The position numbers and the translations under genes were made by a program. Positions 25,783-35,614 of a DNA stretch of 64,000 nt are shown piece after piece (the first letter of the stretch is position 1; each line of letters begins with the position of its first letter). The notes below the pieces were generated by a model that saw only the letters and a list, made by a program, of their open reading frames with translations, had not been told where the DNA came from and made no database searches. Source of the stretch: Ardenticatenales bacterium (lineage in GTDB: Bacteria; Chloroflexota; Anaerolineae; Promineifilales; Promineifilaceae); NCBI GenBank assembly GCA_020634515.1, contig JACKBL010000003.1:310001-374000 (forward strand), written 5' to 3'.

Positions 25783-27063
25783 CTATTTTTCTTTCGTCAC
25801 GACGGCGCGGTACAGGTTCTCGATCTGGGGCATGACGCGGTCCCAGGTGTGGCGTGCGTACACTTTGGCCTGGCCGCGCTGGCCCAGCCGATGGGCCAGG
25901 TCGGGTTGGTGCAGCAGGCGGGAAATGGCCGCCGCCAGGGCCGCCGCGTCGCCAAAGGGCACAAGCAACCCATCTTCCCCGGCGACAATCACGCCCTCCT
26001 TGATGCCCCAGGCGTCCGCGCCGATGACGGGTTTGCCGTAGAGCCACGCTTCCAAATAGGTGATGCCAAAGGAATCGACGCGGGAGGGCATCACAAATAT
26101 ATCACAGGCGGCGAGTAAGTCGCGCCGGGTGGCGTCATCAACGGGACCCAACACGAGGATGCGTTCCCGGTCGGCGTCGGGCAGTTGGTTGAGGTAGGAT
26201 TGAAAGGGGGCGGTGGAAATGCCGGCAAGTACCAACCCCACCTGCTCCCCTTCCCGCCACAACAACCGCGCCGCCTCCACCGTCTGCACCGTTCCCTTGT
26301 CCACCGACATCGTGGACAACGACAACAGCAATGGCTGCTTCACGCCATGCCGCCAGCGCCATCTTTCGCCATGCCCCCCCAACACGTCCGCCGCATTGAC
26401 ACCCGTTCCCATCACGGGTAGGCGGGCGACAGGAACACCCCGCCGCGCATAAAACTGCTGTTCCGCCGCCGTCATCATCACTGCCGCCTGGCCGGCACGC
26501 ACCAGGGCGACCTGGTGGCGCATGGTGTAGAACTGGCTGATGGGATCGCTGCCGGGTGTGGGACCGGCGCCGAGATGGGTAAGCGGATGGGTTACGAATG
26601 GCAGGCGGCGGCGGCGAGCCAATTGCCAGCCGGCTTCGAGGAAGGTTTCGTAGCAGATGTTGACACCGACGACCAGGTCGAATGGGTCCGTGGTCGTGTT
26701 CAGCCAGTGGCGTAATGCCGGCACTTTCGGCGTCCACCGCGCTACTCTATGCGAAATAGCAACAGGCAACGGGCGTATCCGCGACAGCAGCCACAACAAC
26801 CGCCGCGCGGCATCATAGCTGGCAGGCATTCCGGGCAGATGACGCACGGGAAAACGCAAGATCCGCACCCCCTCATGCACCTCCTCCGCCGGCGAGATAC
26901 GCGGCAAATCCGGCTGCCAAAACAGTTCAAAGCCCCGCGCATCCGTCGTCAGCACGGTCACATCGTGCCCTGCCGCCGCCAGCCGCCGCGCAATCTCGCC
27001 CAGATGCCGTTCCGCGCCGCCGTGGGCCGGATAATATCGCTGAATCAGGTTCAAAATACGCAT
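25783..27063 (-). CDS. Glycosyltransferase family 4 (GT-B)
   Basis: 426 residues starting M-R-I-L-N-L-I-Q-R-Y-Y-P-A-H-G-G-A-E-R-H-L. The donor domain shows L-L-S-L-S-T-M-S-V-D-K-G-T (nucleotide-sugar loop) and D-S-F-G-I-T-Y-L-E-A-W-L-Y-G-K-P-V-I-G, with the terminal Glu of the retaining GT4 motif. It resembles capsule or O-antigen mannosyl- or glucosyltransferases; the specific sugar is unknown. It ends 168 bases before the next GT4 gene, with a family A repeat between them, so the two may be separate transcripts or a loosely spaced operon. Confidence 0.88.
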   Translation of the reverse strand: MRILNLIQRYYPAHGGAERHLGEIARRLAAAGHDVTVLTTDARGFELFWQPDLPRISPAEEVHEGVRILRFPVRHLPGMPASYDAARRLLWLLSRIRPLPVAISHRVARWTPKVPALRHWLNTTTDPFDLVVGVNICYETFLEAGWQLARRRRLPFVTHPLTHLGAGPTPGSDPISQFYTMRHQVALVRAGQAAVMMTAAEQQFYARRGVPVARLPVMGTGVNAADVLGGHGERWRWRHGVKQPLLLSLSTMSVDKGTVQTVEAARLLWREGEQVGLVLAGISTAPFQSYLNQLPDADRERILVLGPVDDATRRDLLAACDIFVMPSRVDSFGITYLEAWLYGKPVIGADAWGIKEGVIVAGEDGLLVPFGDAAALAAAISRLLHQPDLAHRLGQRGQAKVYARHTWDRVMPQIENLYRAVVTKEK

Positions 27064-27173
27064 GTTTAGGAGTGGCGATGAAAAAAGATGTGCATTGCCA
27101 GCTTGAAGTAGCGGTAAGGAAATGACTTCGTCATCTTATTTAAGTCCGCTCCCTGACAGGAGATGGTCAGGCG

Positions 27174-28418
27174 TCAGCAGGCCAATGCGTAGGCCGCTTC
27201 CACGCGCCGGGCCACTTCGTCCCAGGTGTACGTGGTGAGATTTTTCCGCCGCCCCGCCTCCCCCATGGTCCCGGCGCGGTCCGGCTGCGCCAACAGATCG
27301 CCTATCGCCCCGGCCAACCCGGCCACGTCGCCATAATCAATCAGCAACCCGTTTTCGCCGTCGTCAATGACACCGGGGATGCCGCCGGCGCGCGCGCCAA
27401 TGACGGGGCGGGCGTGCTGCCACGCTTCCAGCAGCACCAGGCCCAGGGCGTCGGTGCGCGAGGGGAGCAGCAACATGGCGCACGCTTCCAGGAGGGCGTG
27501 CTTCTCTGTTTCACTAACCGGGCCTAGATGGTAAATGGCGGTCCTGTCCACCGCGGGCAGCCGGGCGATAAAACGAGTGAATTCGGGGGTGGCGGTTCCG
27601 GCCAGGACGAGGGATATGGATCGACCGGCGCGGCGCAGCCGCAGCACGGCGCGGGCGGCGTCCAACGCGCCTTTGTCCGCGTTGGCGCGCCCCAAGAAAA
27701 GGGCGAAGGGCGTGGGCAGGAGGAAGCGGGTCAGGGTGTCTGGTGGCAAAGCGGGCGGTTGGGGATCGATGCCCGCGCCAATGACGCGCAGATGCCGGCA
27801 GGAAATGCCGGCATCTCGCAAACCCGCGGCAGTGGCCTCCGTCAAAGTGAGGATGGCGTCGGCGGCAGCCAGCAGGCGGCGCTGATGCGGCATGGTGACG
27901 TAGCGGGCGACCAGGGCGTTGACACCGGGGCCGATGTGGGCGTAGGGGGTGAGGAAGTAGGGGAGGTGGTGAATGCCGGCATAATGCCGGCCGGCCAGCG
28001 CCGGATACTCCCAGGAAAGATTGAAAGCGTGTACCACGTCGGGGATGGGGAGCCGTGCCAACACCTCATCCAATCCCACCAGCGGCGGGAAAGCGCGGGC
28101 CAGGCGCTCCAGCCAGCCCGGCGGCACGGCGGGCAACAGCGAGATACCGGCCATAATGCGGCGACGCGCCATCAGCGCCGCCCGCCCACCGGTGATGGGT
28201 CGCAACGAACAACGCATAATCGTAACCCCATCATTTGCCGGCAGGTCCCGCGCCGCGACGGAAACGCCACGCCAAAAATCAGCTTCAGCCGCGGCGGCGC
28301 TGGTGATGACGGTCAGTTGATGTCCACGTTGGCTGAGGATGTGCGCGAGGGATTGAACGTATCGTTCGCCGCCACCGGGAACGGGAGGATAGGCGGGGGT
28401 GAGAAAGAGCAGGCGCAT
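27174..28418 (-). CDS. Glycosyltransferase family 4 (GT-B)
   Basis: About 414 residues from the ATG at 28418, starting M-R-L-L-F-L-T-P-A-Y-P-P-V-P-G-G-G-E-R-Y-V. The frame is open well upstream, but that part is low-quality sequence with a 16-bp hairpin (28477-28516), so the ATG is chosen. The donor domain has F-L-G-R-A-N-A-D-K-G-A-L-D and D-A-L-G-L-V-L-L-E-A-W-Q-H-A-R-P-V-I-G. It is the first of three GT4 genes reading left. It contains three TGCCGGCA octamers within about 200 bases (27790-27980). Confidence 0.88.
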   Translation of the reverse strand: MRLLFLTPAYPPVPGGGERYVQSLAHILSQRGHQLTVITSAAAAEADFWRGVSVAARDLPANDGVTIMRCSLRPITGGRAALMARRRIMAGISLLPAVPPGWLERLARAFPPLVGLDEVLARLPIPDVVHAFNLSWEYPALAGRHYAGIHHLPYFLTPYAHIGPGVNALVARYVTMPHQRRLLAAADAILTLTEATAAGLRDAGISCRHLRVIGAGIDPQPPALPPDTLTRFLLPTPFALFLGRANADKGALDAARAVLRLRRAGRSISLVLAGTATPEFTRFIARLPAVDRTAIYHLGPVSETEKHALLEACAMLLLPSRTDALGLVLLEAWQHARPVIGARAGGIPGVIDDGENGLLIDYGDVAGLAGAIGDLLAQPDRAGTMGEAGRRKNLTTYTWDEVARRVEAAYALAC

Positions 28419-28476
28419 GAGGGGAATAGTAGCCGCCTTGCCCCATTTTGGCGAACGCTTGAAGGTGTACCAGGAG

Positions 28477-28516
28477 ACCTTCCCAGAAGCTACGTCAAGA
28501 TAGCTTCTGGGAAGGT
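28477..28516. repeat. Perfect 16-bp hairpin between FG-GAP gene and GT4 gene
   Basis: ACCTTCCCAGAAGCTA (28477-28492) pairs perfectly with 28501-28516 around an 8-base loop. No T tract follows on either strand, so it is not a typical terminator. It lies about 60 bases upstream of the GT4 start at 28418. It could be a processing or stabilising stem. Confidence 0.6.
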
Positions 28517-28536
28517 GATTGTTCATTTTCGGACAA

Positions 28537-30522
28537 TCACGGATGAAAGATACCCGGCGTATACACGTCGCTGATTGTGCCCAGATGTAGCGTGACCGGG
28601 AGCGTAGCGGGACTGCCGGCAATGGGCGCGCCTCCCACGCTGGCATGGATGTCCACCTCGCCCACGGCCGTCACGCCTTCTTCATATTGGTACACCACCA
28701 CCGTCACCGTCACCTCCGCCGTGCCGCCGGACGCAATCGTCCCAGACGATGGCGACGCCCACAGTCCCGACCCGACGGTGGAGATGGACCAGGATATGGT
28801 CTCTTCAGACATGTTAGGAATCACGAGCGTCTTTTGCGCGTTTCCTGGCTCGCCGATTCCATGCAGCAGCGTGATGTCATCCACGCCCAAATGCAGGCGC
28901 GGCGGCGCGGGGATGGCGCTGGTGCGCTGCGCATTCCGCTTGAACAGCGGCCAATCCGCCGCGGATGTGGAGCTATCCAGGTCAAAGGCATACACGATGC
29001 TGTTTTGGGCGATCAGTTCCAGTCGGCCATCGCCGTCAATGTCGCCCACGGCGGGGCTGTTCAGCAGGGGGCCATACGTGTAGTAGATGGGGCGGGTATT
29101 GTTCGGGAAATCGTCCCCCGTCAACTGCTGCCCATCTCCATCAATCACGGTAACGGTCCAACTGTTGTTGAGGAAGATCTCCATCTTGCCGTCTCCATCA
29201 TAATCGCCCAGGACGGGACTCTGGTCAAACGTGACGCCGGTTTGCCCCTGCTCGCGGCGCGGCGTCATGGGGAAACCGGGAACGGGCTGCCCGTTGGCGA
29301 AGAAGGCATACAGCCTGGAGTCAAACGTGGGTACGATGATTTCCGGTGCGCTGTCTCCGGCAATGTCCCCAATCACGGGAGAAGCCGGCGAAAGGCCGCT
29401 GAGTTGTTTCGGCCAGCCGGGGAGGGAATTCCCGTGGCGATCCCAGCCATTGAGGACGAAGCCATTGGTAGGGTGGGAAGGGCTGTTCTGGTTGTAGAAT
29501 GTGCCCGTGCCCACGAAGATTTCCGGATAGCCGTCGCCGGTGACATCGGCAATGGCCGGCGTGGATTGGATGATTTCCAGAATGTATTGGGGAAAGCCGG
29601 CGAGGAAGGAGCCGTCTTGCTGTAAGCCGTAGAGGGAGCCGCCACAGTAGCCCGCGGGGCGTCCTGCCGGAGGGGCATAGGGACAGGTCCAACCGTGGGC
29701 GTTGCCACCATAGCGGGAATCGTAGCCGCCCTCGTCCGTGCCGACGAAGATGTCGGGCAGGCCATCGCCGTTCACGTCCGTGACGGCTGGCGAACTCCAG
29801 ACGGTGTCCGCCAGCGCGCCGTTGAGGTTGGTCCAGTCGGGCAGGCGGCTGTAATGGTAGCTGGAGGGGGGAAAGCCGGGCAGGAGGGAACCGTCGGGGT
29901 TCCAGGCGTAGAGGCGTTTGTCAAAGCCACCGGCGACGATCTCCAACTGCGGGTCGTTGTCCAGGTTGACCAGGGCGGGGGTGCTGTAGATGCTGTCGCG
30001 GCAGCCATCGCCGTTCTGGTCGTAGGATTGGCGGGGCCAGCCGGATCGGATGGAGCCGTCGTTTTCCAGGACGATCATGCCACCATGGTGTACGGGGCCG
30101 CATTGGTCGGCGGTTGCGCCGACGCCGACGACGATTTCAGGCAGGCCGTCGTTGTCTATGTCGGCGACGGCGGGGGATGAGGCTATTTCGTGTGTACCTG
30201 CCGGCATTCCAAACGCCGGCGCCACGTCTCGTACCCACAAAACCGCCCCGTTGTTGCGGATCGCCACCACATACCCCTTATTCGTCCCGACCACGATGTC
30301 TGGCAAGCCGTCGCCGTTCAAATCCGCCAGCGCGGGCGAACTGAAGTGGCAATGCGTGGTCCCATTGCTGCACGAGCGACTGTAGGCGCTCAGGTTTACT
30401 TCCCATTTGCGGGGGGCTACGCCAGCACCAGGATCGGGTGCGCCGGAATAAGTGACCGGAATGTTCAAGAAAGCCATGAAGAGGATAAGGCTGAGAAAAA
30501 TCAGTCGTGTCTTAGAATTCAT
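28537..30522 (-). CDS. Secreted FG-GAP/VCBS repeat protein, paralogue 1
   Basis: About 661 residues from the ATG at 30522. A signal peptide (M-N-S-K-T-R-L-I-F-L-S-L-I-L-F) is followed by repeated D-x-N/D-x-D-G-x-P-D-I-x-V-G units (A-D-L-N-G-D-G-L-P-D-I-V-V-G, A-D-I-D-N-D-G-L-P-E-I-V, and others), the calcium-binding FG-GAP blades of an integrin-like beta-propeller. An Ig-like C-terminal domain ends D-V-Y-T-P-G-I-F-H-P. It is a tandem paralogue of the gene at 30814, and both share an upstream motif TGACCAAAGTCCCACG. It is probably an extracellular adhesive or structural protein. The Y-T-P tail may be an export or anchoring signal (inference). Confidence 0.85.
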   Translation of the reverse strand: MNSKTRLIFLSLILFMAFLNIPVTYSGAPDPGAGVAPRKWEVNLSAYSRSCSNGTTHCHFSSPALADLNGDGLPDIVVGTNKGYVVAIRNNGAVLWVRDVAPAFGMPAGTHEIASSPAVADIDNDGLPEIVVGVGATADQCGPVHHGGMIVLENDGSIRSGWPRQSYDQNGDGCRDSIYSTPALVNLDNDPQLEIVAGGFDKRLYAWNPDGSLLPGFPPSSYHYSRLPDWTNLNGALADTVWSSPAVTDVNGDGLPDIFVGTDEGGYDSRYGGNAHGWTCPYAPPAGRPAGYCGGSLYGLQQDGSFLAGFPQYILEIIQSTPAIADVTGDGYPEIFVGTGTFYNQNSPSHPTNGFVLNGWDRHGNSLPGWPKQLSGLSPASPVIGDIAGDSAPEIIVPTFDSRLYAFFANGQPVPGFPMTPRREQGQTGVTFDQSPVLGDYDGDGKMEIFLNNSWTVTVIDGDGQQLTGDDFPNNTRPIYYTYGPLLNSPAVGDIDGDGRLELIAQNSIVYAFDLDSSTSAADWPLFKRNAQRTSAIPAPPRLHLGVDDITLLHGIGEPGNAQKTLVIPNMSEETISWSISTVGSGLWASPSSGTIASGGTAEVTVTVVVYQYEEGVTAVGEVDIHASVGGAPIAGSPATLPVTLHLGTISDVYTPGIFHP

Positions 30523-30654
30523 ATACGTCCCATCTCGAGTTGTCAGGTTTTCAACAGCACGCAAGGCTGGACAATCACTTGTCTCGATTTGTGGGAAGCA
30601 TAGGGGATGGATTGCAGTTTCCGTGTAAAGCACAACACAGCCCCAGGCAAGGTG

Positions 30655-30673
30655 CGTGGGACTTTGGTCACGA
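30655..30673. promoter_or_regulatory. Possible DosR-like operator, copy 1
   Basis: CGTGGGACTTTGGTCACGA, about 150 bases upstream of the FG-GAP paralogue 1 start. It is nearly identical to 33054-33072 upstream of paralogue 2. Its minus-strand form, TGACCAAAGTCCC, resembles the GGGACTTTNGTCCC boxes of DosR/DevR-type regulators, but one half is imperfect. Confidence 0.35.
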
Positions 30674-30813
30674 CCTGCGTCATGGTGTCTGCATCGTTTT
30701 GCCGGCAAAAAAGGGGCTTTACAAAACAAGTAGGCGACTGGTTAGCGGCTCTCGCCTACCGCGATAGGGCAAGGAAACGGAATTGCCTCGTCAGTTGGGT
30801 CCGCCATTCACAC

Positions 30814-32793
30814 TCAGCGCGTCACCAGCGGCGTGTAAACGGTATGAATGTCGCCGACAATGAGCGTCATGGGAACCAGCGTGGGGCTGCCAACAGCAGG
30901 ATAGTCGCCGGCAGTGGCCGTAAGCACCAGCGCGCCCAACGTGTACACGCCTTCGGTAAACACCTGTTCCGGCGAAATGGTCACGGCAGTGGCATCACCC
31001 GGCGAAAGCGTACCACTACTGATGGACAAGGTAATGGCGGCAGGCGGCTGCGCTTGCCACGCCAACAGATCGTCGCCCTGATTTTGCAGGGAGAGGCGAC
31101 TGGTAATCGGCGCATCCGCGCCCACTTGCTGGAAAATGCGGATGACCGCGGGGGTCGTTGCCATATGCGCGGGGCGCCGCGGCGTGGCCGTGCGGCGCGC
31201 ATTCTGCTTGAACATGGGCCAGTCTGCCTCCGCCGATGCCTGGGGCAGGTCGTAAACGATTAGTTTGCTGTTCTGCGCCACGAGTTCCAACCGACCATCT
31301 CCGTCAAGATCGCCTACGGCGGGGTCGTTGAGCAGCGAGCCGGAGGTATAAAAGATGGGGAGCGCGTTATGAGGGAAGTTGTCTCCCGTCAACTGTTGCC
31401 CGTTTCCGTCCACGACGGTGATGGTCCAACTGTTGTTGAGGAAAATCTCCATCAGACCATCGCCATCGTAGTCGCCGAGGACGACGCTGTCGGCAAATTG
31501 CGTGCCGGTCTGTCCCTTTTCGCGGCGGGGCGTCATGGGGAATCCGGGCACGGGTTGCCCACTGCTGAAGAAGGCGTAGATGCGGGAGTCAAAAGCGGGA
31601 ATGATGATTTCGGGGCGGGCGTCACCGGCGATGTTGCCGATGGCGGGGGAGGAGGGCGCGGCTCCGCCGAGGACTACGGGCCAGCCGGGGAGGACATTGC
31701 CCTGATGGTTCCAACCATTGAGGATGAAGCCGGCGGTTGGGTGGTCGGGGCTGTTGTTGTAGTAGTAGGTTCCCGTGGCCGCGAAAACTTCGGGAAAGCC
31801 GTCGCCGGTAACGTCGGCGATGGCGGGCGTGGATTGAACGATTTCCAGCAAGTAGCGGGGAAAGCCGGGCAGGAGCGCGCCGGTGTTGGTGAGTCCGTAG
31901 AGGGAGCCGCCGCAGTAGCCGGCGGTGCCGCCGGGGGGCGGGGCGTAGGGACAGGTCCACCCGTGGGCGTCGCCGCCAAAACGATTGTCGTAGTTGCCCT
32001 CGTCGCTGCCGATAAAAATGTCGAGTTGACCGTCGCGGTTGACATCGGCAAGGGCGGGGGAACTCCAGATGGTGTCGGCGAGGCGACCGACGAGGTTGGG
32101 CCAGTCGGGGAAGCGGGAGAGGTGGTAGCTGCTGGGGGGGAATCCGGGGAGGAGGGAGCCATCGGGGTTCCAGGCGTAGACGCGGCGGTCGAAACTGCCG
32201 GCAATTATCTCCAGGTCGGGGTCGTTGTCCAGGTTGCCCAGGGCGGGCGTGCTGACGACCGTATCATGGCAGTTGCCGCTGTTGGGGTCAACGCTAAAGC
32301 GGGGCCAGCCAGGGCGCACCGCGCCATTGTGCGTGAGGACGATGACGCCACCACGGTGGGGGGCGGGGCAGTCGTCGGGGGGTCGTCCGGCGCCGACGAC
32401 GATTTCCGGCCAGCCGTCTCCGTCAATGTCGGCAACGGCGGGGGAGGATTGGATGTTTTGCGTGCCGGCATTCATGCCAAAAGCCGCCGCCGTATCCACC
32501 GCCCACAAAATCACCCCATTGTGGCCCACCGCCACCACGTACCCCTTGTTGGTAGCAACCACGACATCCGGGTAGCCATCCCCATTGACGTCCGCCAGGG
32601 CCGGGGAGCTTTCCTGACAGTCCTTCGTGCCGTTGTTACACGTGCGACTGTAGGCGGACAGGTCCACCGTCCATTTCGGCGCGGTGATGCCCCCATTCAC
32701 CTCTGCCGCGTCCGCAAAACCGGCGGGCGCATACCAGAAGGTGGAAATGGCGATGAGGGGCAGTATAAGGAGCAGGATACGAGAATGAGGCAT
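30814..32793 (-). CDS. Secreted FG-GAP/VCBS repeat protein, paralogue 2
   Basis: 659 residues. The signal peptide is M-P-H-S-R-I-L-L-L-I-L-P-L-I. The body is co-linear with paralogue 1 (28537-30522), with the same blade order and shared stretches such as A-H-G-W-T-C-P-Y-A-P-P and G-F-P-M-T-P-R-R-E. The C-terminal Ig-like part ends H-T-V-Y-T-P-L-V-T-R. Calcium-binding loops D-V-N-G-D-G-Y-P-D recur. Tandem duplication including the promoter region is likely, because an upstream motif is shared. The function is extracellular and unknown; adhesion or surface-layer roles are typical for the repeat. Confidence 0.85.
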   Translation of the reverse strand: MPHSRILLLILPLIAISTFWYAPAGFADAAEVNGGITAPKWTVDLSAYSRTCNNGTKDCQESSPALADVNGDGYPDVVVATNKGYVVAVGHNGVILWAVDTAAAFGMNAGTQNIQSSPAVADIDGDGWPEIVVGAGRPPDDCPAPHRGGVIVLTHNGAVRPGWPRFSVDPNSGNCHDTVVSTPALGNLDNDPDLEIIAGSFDRRVYAWNPDGSLLPGFPPSSYHLSRFPDWPNLVGRLADTIWSSPALADVNRDGQLDIFIGSDEGNYDNRFGGDAHGWTCPYAPPPGGTAGYCGGSLYGLTNTGALLPGFPRYLLEIVQSTPAIADVTGDGFPEVFAATGTYYYNNSPDHPTAGFILNGWNHQGNVLPGWPVVLGGAAPSSPAIGNIAGDARPEIIIPAFDSRIYAFFSSGQPVPGFPMTPRREKGQTGTQFADSVVLGDYDGDGLMEIFLNNSWTITVVDGNGQQLTGDNFPHNALPIFYTSGSLLNDPAVGDLDGDGRLELVAQNSKLIVYDLPQASAEADWPMFKQNARRTATPRRPAHMATTPAVIRIFQQVGADAPITSRLSLQNQGDDLLAWQAQPPAAITLSISSGTLSPGDATAVTISPEQVFTEGVYTLGALVLTATAGDYPAVGSPTLVPMTLIVGDIHTVYTPLVTR

Positions 32794-33053
32794 GGTTAGG
32801 GAACAATGACAGTTGGATTTGGGTGGGGGCGGTTGGCTGTTTTCGGTTGGTTGTTAGGGGTAACTATTCGCCACCATCTTCCCGGAAGTTGTTTTGATGC
32901 TAAACGATCTGAATGATGCGGCATTTTGGGCTTGAAATTGGGCTTCCGGGAAGATCTCTTGGACTATGTAACCCTGAAGCTGAATCGTTGCCATCAGGGT
33001 ATGACACAGGTGACGAGCCGTGTGTTAAATGGGGCACAGGTAGATGAAAAGTT
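32794..33053. other. Intergenic region with a long imperfect hairpin
   Basis: Contains ATCTTCCCGGAAG (32876-32888) matched by CTTCCGGGAAGAT (32943-32955), an outer stem around about 54 bases, preceded by GTAACTATTCG, which resembles a family A terminus. It lies upstream of FG-GAP paralogue 2. No gene seen. Confidence 0.45.
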
Positions 33054-33072
33054 CGTGGGACTTTGGTCATGA
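33054..33072. promoter_or_regulatory. Possible DosR-like operator, copy 2
   Basis: CGTGGGACTTTGGTCATGA, matching copy 1 at 30655 in 18 of 19 positions, about 260 bases upstream of FG-GAP paralogue 2. Confidence 0.35.
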
Positions 33073-33204
33073 GACGGCAGTTGGCGGGTTAAGGCGCGGC
33101 AGCGCGGTTTGGGGGTGTGGGATTCCGGTGTAAAATGCCGGCAGCCACCGTGCCTTTTTATTCTCAGCGCGGAAATTGCCGCCACTTGACGACAACTCAC
33201 CAAT

Positions 33205-33266
33205 ACGACAACGAGAAATCGACATAAAGGGAGGATGCACATCCTCCCGAAATCTCGTTGTCCGAC
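33205..33266. repeat. Nested inverted repeat upstream of the secreted PD40-like protein
   Basis: Outer arms near GACAACGAGAAAT and AATCTCGTTGTC, inner arms GGAGGATG and CATCCTCC with a two-base loop. It would form a long cruciform or RNA stem 25-90 bases before the ATG at 33293. Confidence 0.5.
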
Positions 33267-33292
33267 GCACCATGATTCTTTGGAGAAATGAA

Positions 33293-35614
33293 ATGCAGGC
33301 CCCAAGAACCCTCACCCTCGTCGCCACCTTTATTCTCATCACCCTCGTTGCCGCCGTGCTGTCCATCACGCGAGCCGTAGCGGAGGTGCCTCCATCGGCT
33401 GCGCTACAAGCGTTCACCACTCGCATCTCTACCTCGGCCAATGGAGGAGAGGCCAACAACCACGCCTATACGCCGGCGATGACCGCCGACGGCAACGTCG
33501 TGGCCTTCGTTTCGGCGGCGACCAATCTGCATTCCACGGCCACAAACGGCCAATGGCACATCTTCATCAAGGAGCGGCAGACGGGGCAGGTGACGCTGGC
33601 CTCGGTGAACGACGACGGTGAGCCGGGCAACAATGACTCATCCGAACCGGCGATGGCCGCGAGTGGGCGCTTTGTGGCCTTCACCTCATTGGCCGATAAC
33701 CTGGGAATCGGGGCGGCCAACGGTTGGCGGGATGTTTTTGTCTACGACAGCCAGTTGCAGACGACGGTACAGGTTTCTATCGCGTCTGATGGCACGCCGG
33801 GGAACAACACGTCGCGGAATCCGGCCATTTCCGCTGATGGGCGCTACGTGGTGTTTGAGTCCAGTGCCGGCAATCTCATCCCCGAATACGCTCCCTACAC
33901 CGACATCTTCTTGCATGACCGGGACGCGGACGAAGACGGCATCTTCGACGAACCGGGCGCCGTCAGCACCAGACGCGTCTCCGTGACCGCCGCCGGCGCG
34001 GGGGCCAATGCGCCCTCCAGCGACCCGGCCATCTCCGCCGATGGCCGTTTTATCGTCTACACTTCCTCCGCGACGAACCTGGTCGCCGGCGACAGCAACA
34101 ACGCCGGCGACATCTTTCTGTATGACCGGGATGCGGACGAGGATGGCGTGTTCGATGAAACGGGTGAGGTGGCCGTGGTTCTCATTTCCGTGGGGGCGGA
34201 TGGCTCGCCCGCCGACAATTTCTCCTATGTGGCGGCCATTTCGCCCGATGGCGGCCAGGTGGCTTTTGAGTCATTGGCGCACAATCTTGTCGCCGGGGGC
34301 ACGGCTCCCTTCCGGCAGCATATTTTCGTGCGCGACTGGCGTGCCGGCATGACCACCCTGGTGAGCCAATCCAACGATGGGGAGGAGGGAGACGACTGGT
34401 CCAATAATCCCGCGCTCTCTACGGATGGCCGCTTCGTGGCCTTTGAATCCGCCGCCAGCAACTTCATCAGCGGCGACGCCAACTACGGCAGCGACGTTTT
34501 CCTGCTCGATCGGGACGCGGACGCGAACGGCGTGTTCGATGAAGCCGGCGGAAGCGACTTGATGCTCGTCAGCGTGAACAGGAATGGCAGCCCGACTTAC
34601 ACGGGACAATCGTTTAATACGGCCATCTCCGGCAATGGGGAACGGATTGCCTTTGATTCCGACGCCGCCGATTTGATTCCGCTGGACCTAAATTTCCAGT
34701 CGGACGTTTTCTTGCACGACCGCGCGATCACGCCCTCCTCTGGCGCCAATCTATCGGTGTCCATCAGCGGCCCGACGGCGGTGTTGGGCACAAACGCGGC
34801 GTTCCAGGTGACGGTGCAAAACGCGGGGCCAGAAGCGGCTATCAATGCCGGCATGTACCGCAACATAAACAGCTTCCTGTCATTCTGGAATCCCCCCAGC
34901 CAGGGGAATTGCTACCAGAATCCGTGCGATTTCGGCGATGTTGGCGGCGGCGGCGTGGCAACGGTTGGCGGCAGCGGCGGCCTCCTGGAAAATCCGGCGC
35001 AGGTCTACCAGGGTTCCATGACGGTCACGGTTTCCGCGTTTTCGGACACGCCTGATCCCAATCTGAACGACAACAGTGATACGCTCACGACCGACTTCTA
35101 CCTTTGCAGCGCCGAAGATGCCTGTATGCTGGATGAGATGGTTTGCTTCCTGTTTTCCGAGAATCCGCTTGCCGGCAAAATCCAGGGCGCGCTGGATGTT
35201 TTTATTCCCCGGTTGTCGGTCTACTACCATCTGCGCGACACCATTCTCACCACATCGGCGGGCCAGCACTACATTGACCTGTATTACACGCACAGCGACG
35301 AAATGCGCGATCTCATTTTCGCCGATCCGGCGCTGTGGGATCTGCTGTTGACGGGTTTGTCCGCGTGGGAGCCGGCGCTCGTCTCGCTGGTGAATGGCGA
35401 AGGGGAAACGGCCACGATCACGGCGGGGCAGGTGGCGGCGCTGGAAGAGGTGCTGGATGCGCTGACGGCGGCGGGCAGCCCGGCCTTGCGGCAAGCTATC
35501 GCCGCGGAGCGGGCCAATTTGCCGCCGCTGGAGACATTTGTGGGGATGACGATGAGCGCGGCGCAGGGGGAGATTGTGGGGTATACGGTGTATTTGCCGT
35601 TTTCTAAACGGTAG
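33293..35614 (+). CDS. Secreted TolB/PD40-like beta-propeller protein
   Basis: About 773 residues from the ATG at 33293, which has GGAG eight bases upstream (an in-frame ATG at 33272 is less well placed). A signal peptide (A-T-F-I-L-I-T-L-V-A-A-V-L) is followed by repeated units of the form N-P-A-I-S-A-D-G-R-Y-V-V-F-E-S-x-A-x-N-L, with interspersed D-I-F-L-H-D-R-D-A-D-E-D-G. This is the TolB-type propeller of PD40 repeats with acidic, probably calcium-binding, loops. A CARDB-like region (A-N-L-S-V-S-I-S-G-P) and a helical C-terminal part follow, ending Y-T-V-Y-L-P-F-S-K-R. It is extracellular. It converges with, and overlaps by 11 bases, the GT4 gene at 35604. Confidence 0.82.
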   Translation: MQAPRTLTLVATFILITLVAAVLSITRAVAEVPPSAALQAFTTRISTSANGGEANNHAYTPAMTADGNVVAFVSAATNLHSTATNGQWHIFIKERQTGQVTLASVNDDGEPGNNDSSEPAMAASGRFVAFTSLADNLGIGAANGWRDVFVYDSQLQTTVQVSIASDGTPGNNTSRNPAISADGRYVVFESSAGNLIPEYAPYTDIFLHDRDADEDGIFDEPGAVSTRRVSVTAAGAGANAPSSDPAISADGRFIVYTSSATNLVAGDSNNAGDIFLYDRDADEDGVFDETGEVAVVLISVGADGSPADNFSYVAAISPDGGQVAFESLAHNLVAGGTAPFRQHIFVRDWRAGMTTLVSQSNDGEEGDDWSNNPALSTDGRFVAFESAASNFISGDANYGSDVFLLDRDADANGVFDEAGGSDLMLVSVNRNGSPTYTGQSFNTAISGNGERIAFDSDAADLIPLDLNFQSDVFLHDRAITPSSGANLSVSISGPTAVLGTNAAFQVTVQNAGPEAAINAGMYRNINSFLSFWNPPSQGNCYQNPCDFGDVGGGGVATVGGSGGLLENPAQVYQGSMTVTVSAFSDTPDPNLNDNSDTLTTDFYLCSAEDACMLDEMVCFLFSENPLAGKIQGALDVFIPRLSVYYHLRDTILTTSAGQHYIDLYYTHSDEMRDLIFADPALWDLLLTGLSAWEPALVSLVNGEGETATITAGQVAALEEVLDALTAAGSPALRQAIAAERANLPPLETFVGMTMSAAQGEIVGYTVYLPFSKR

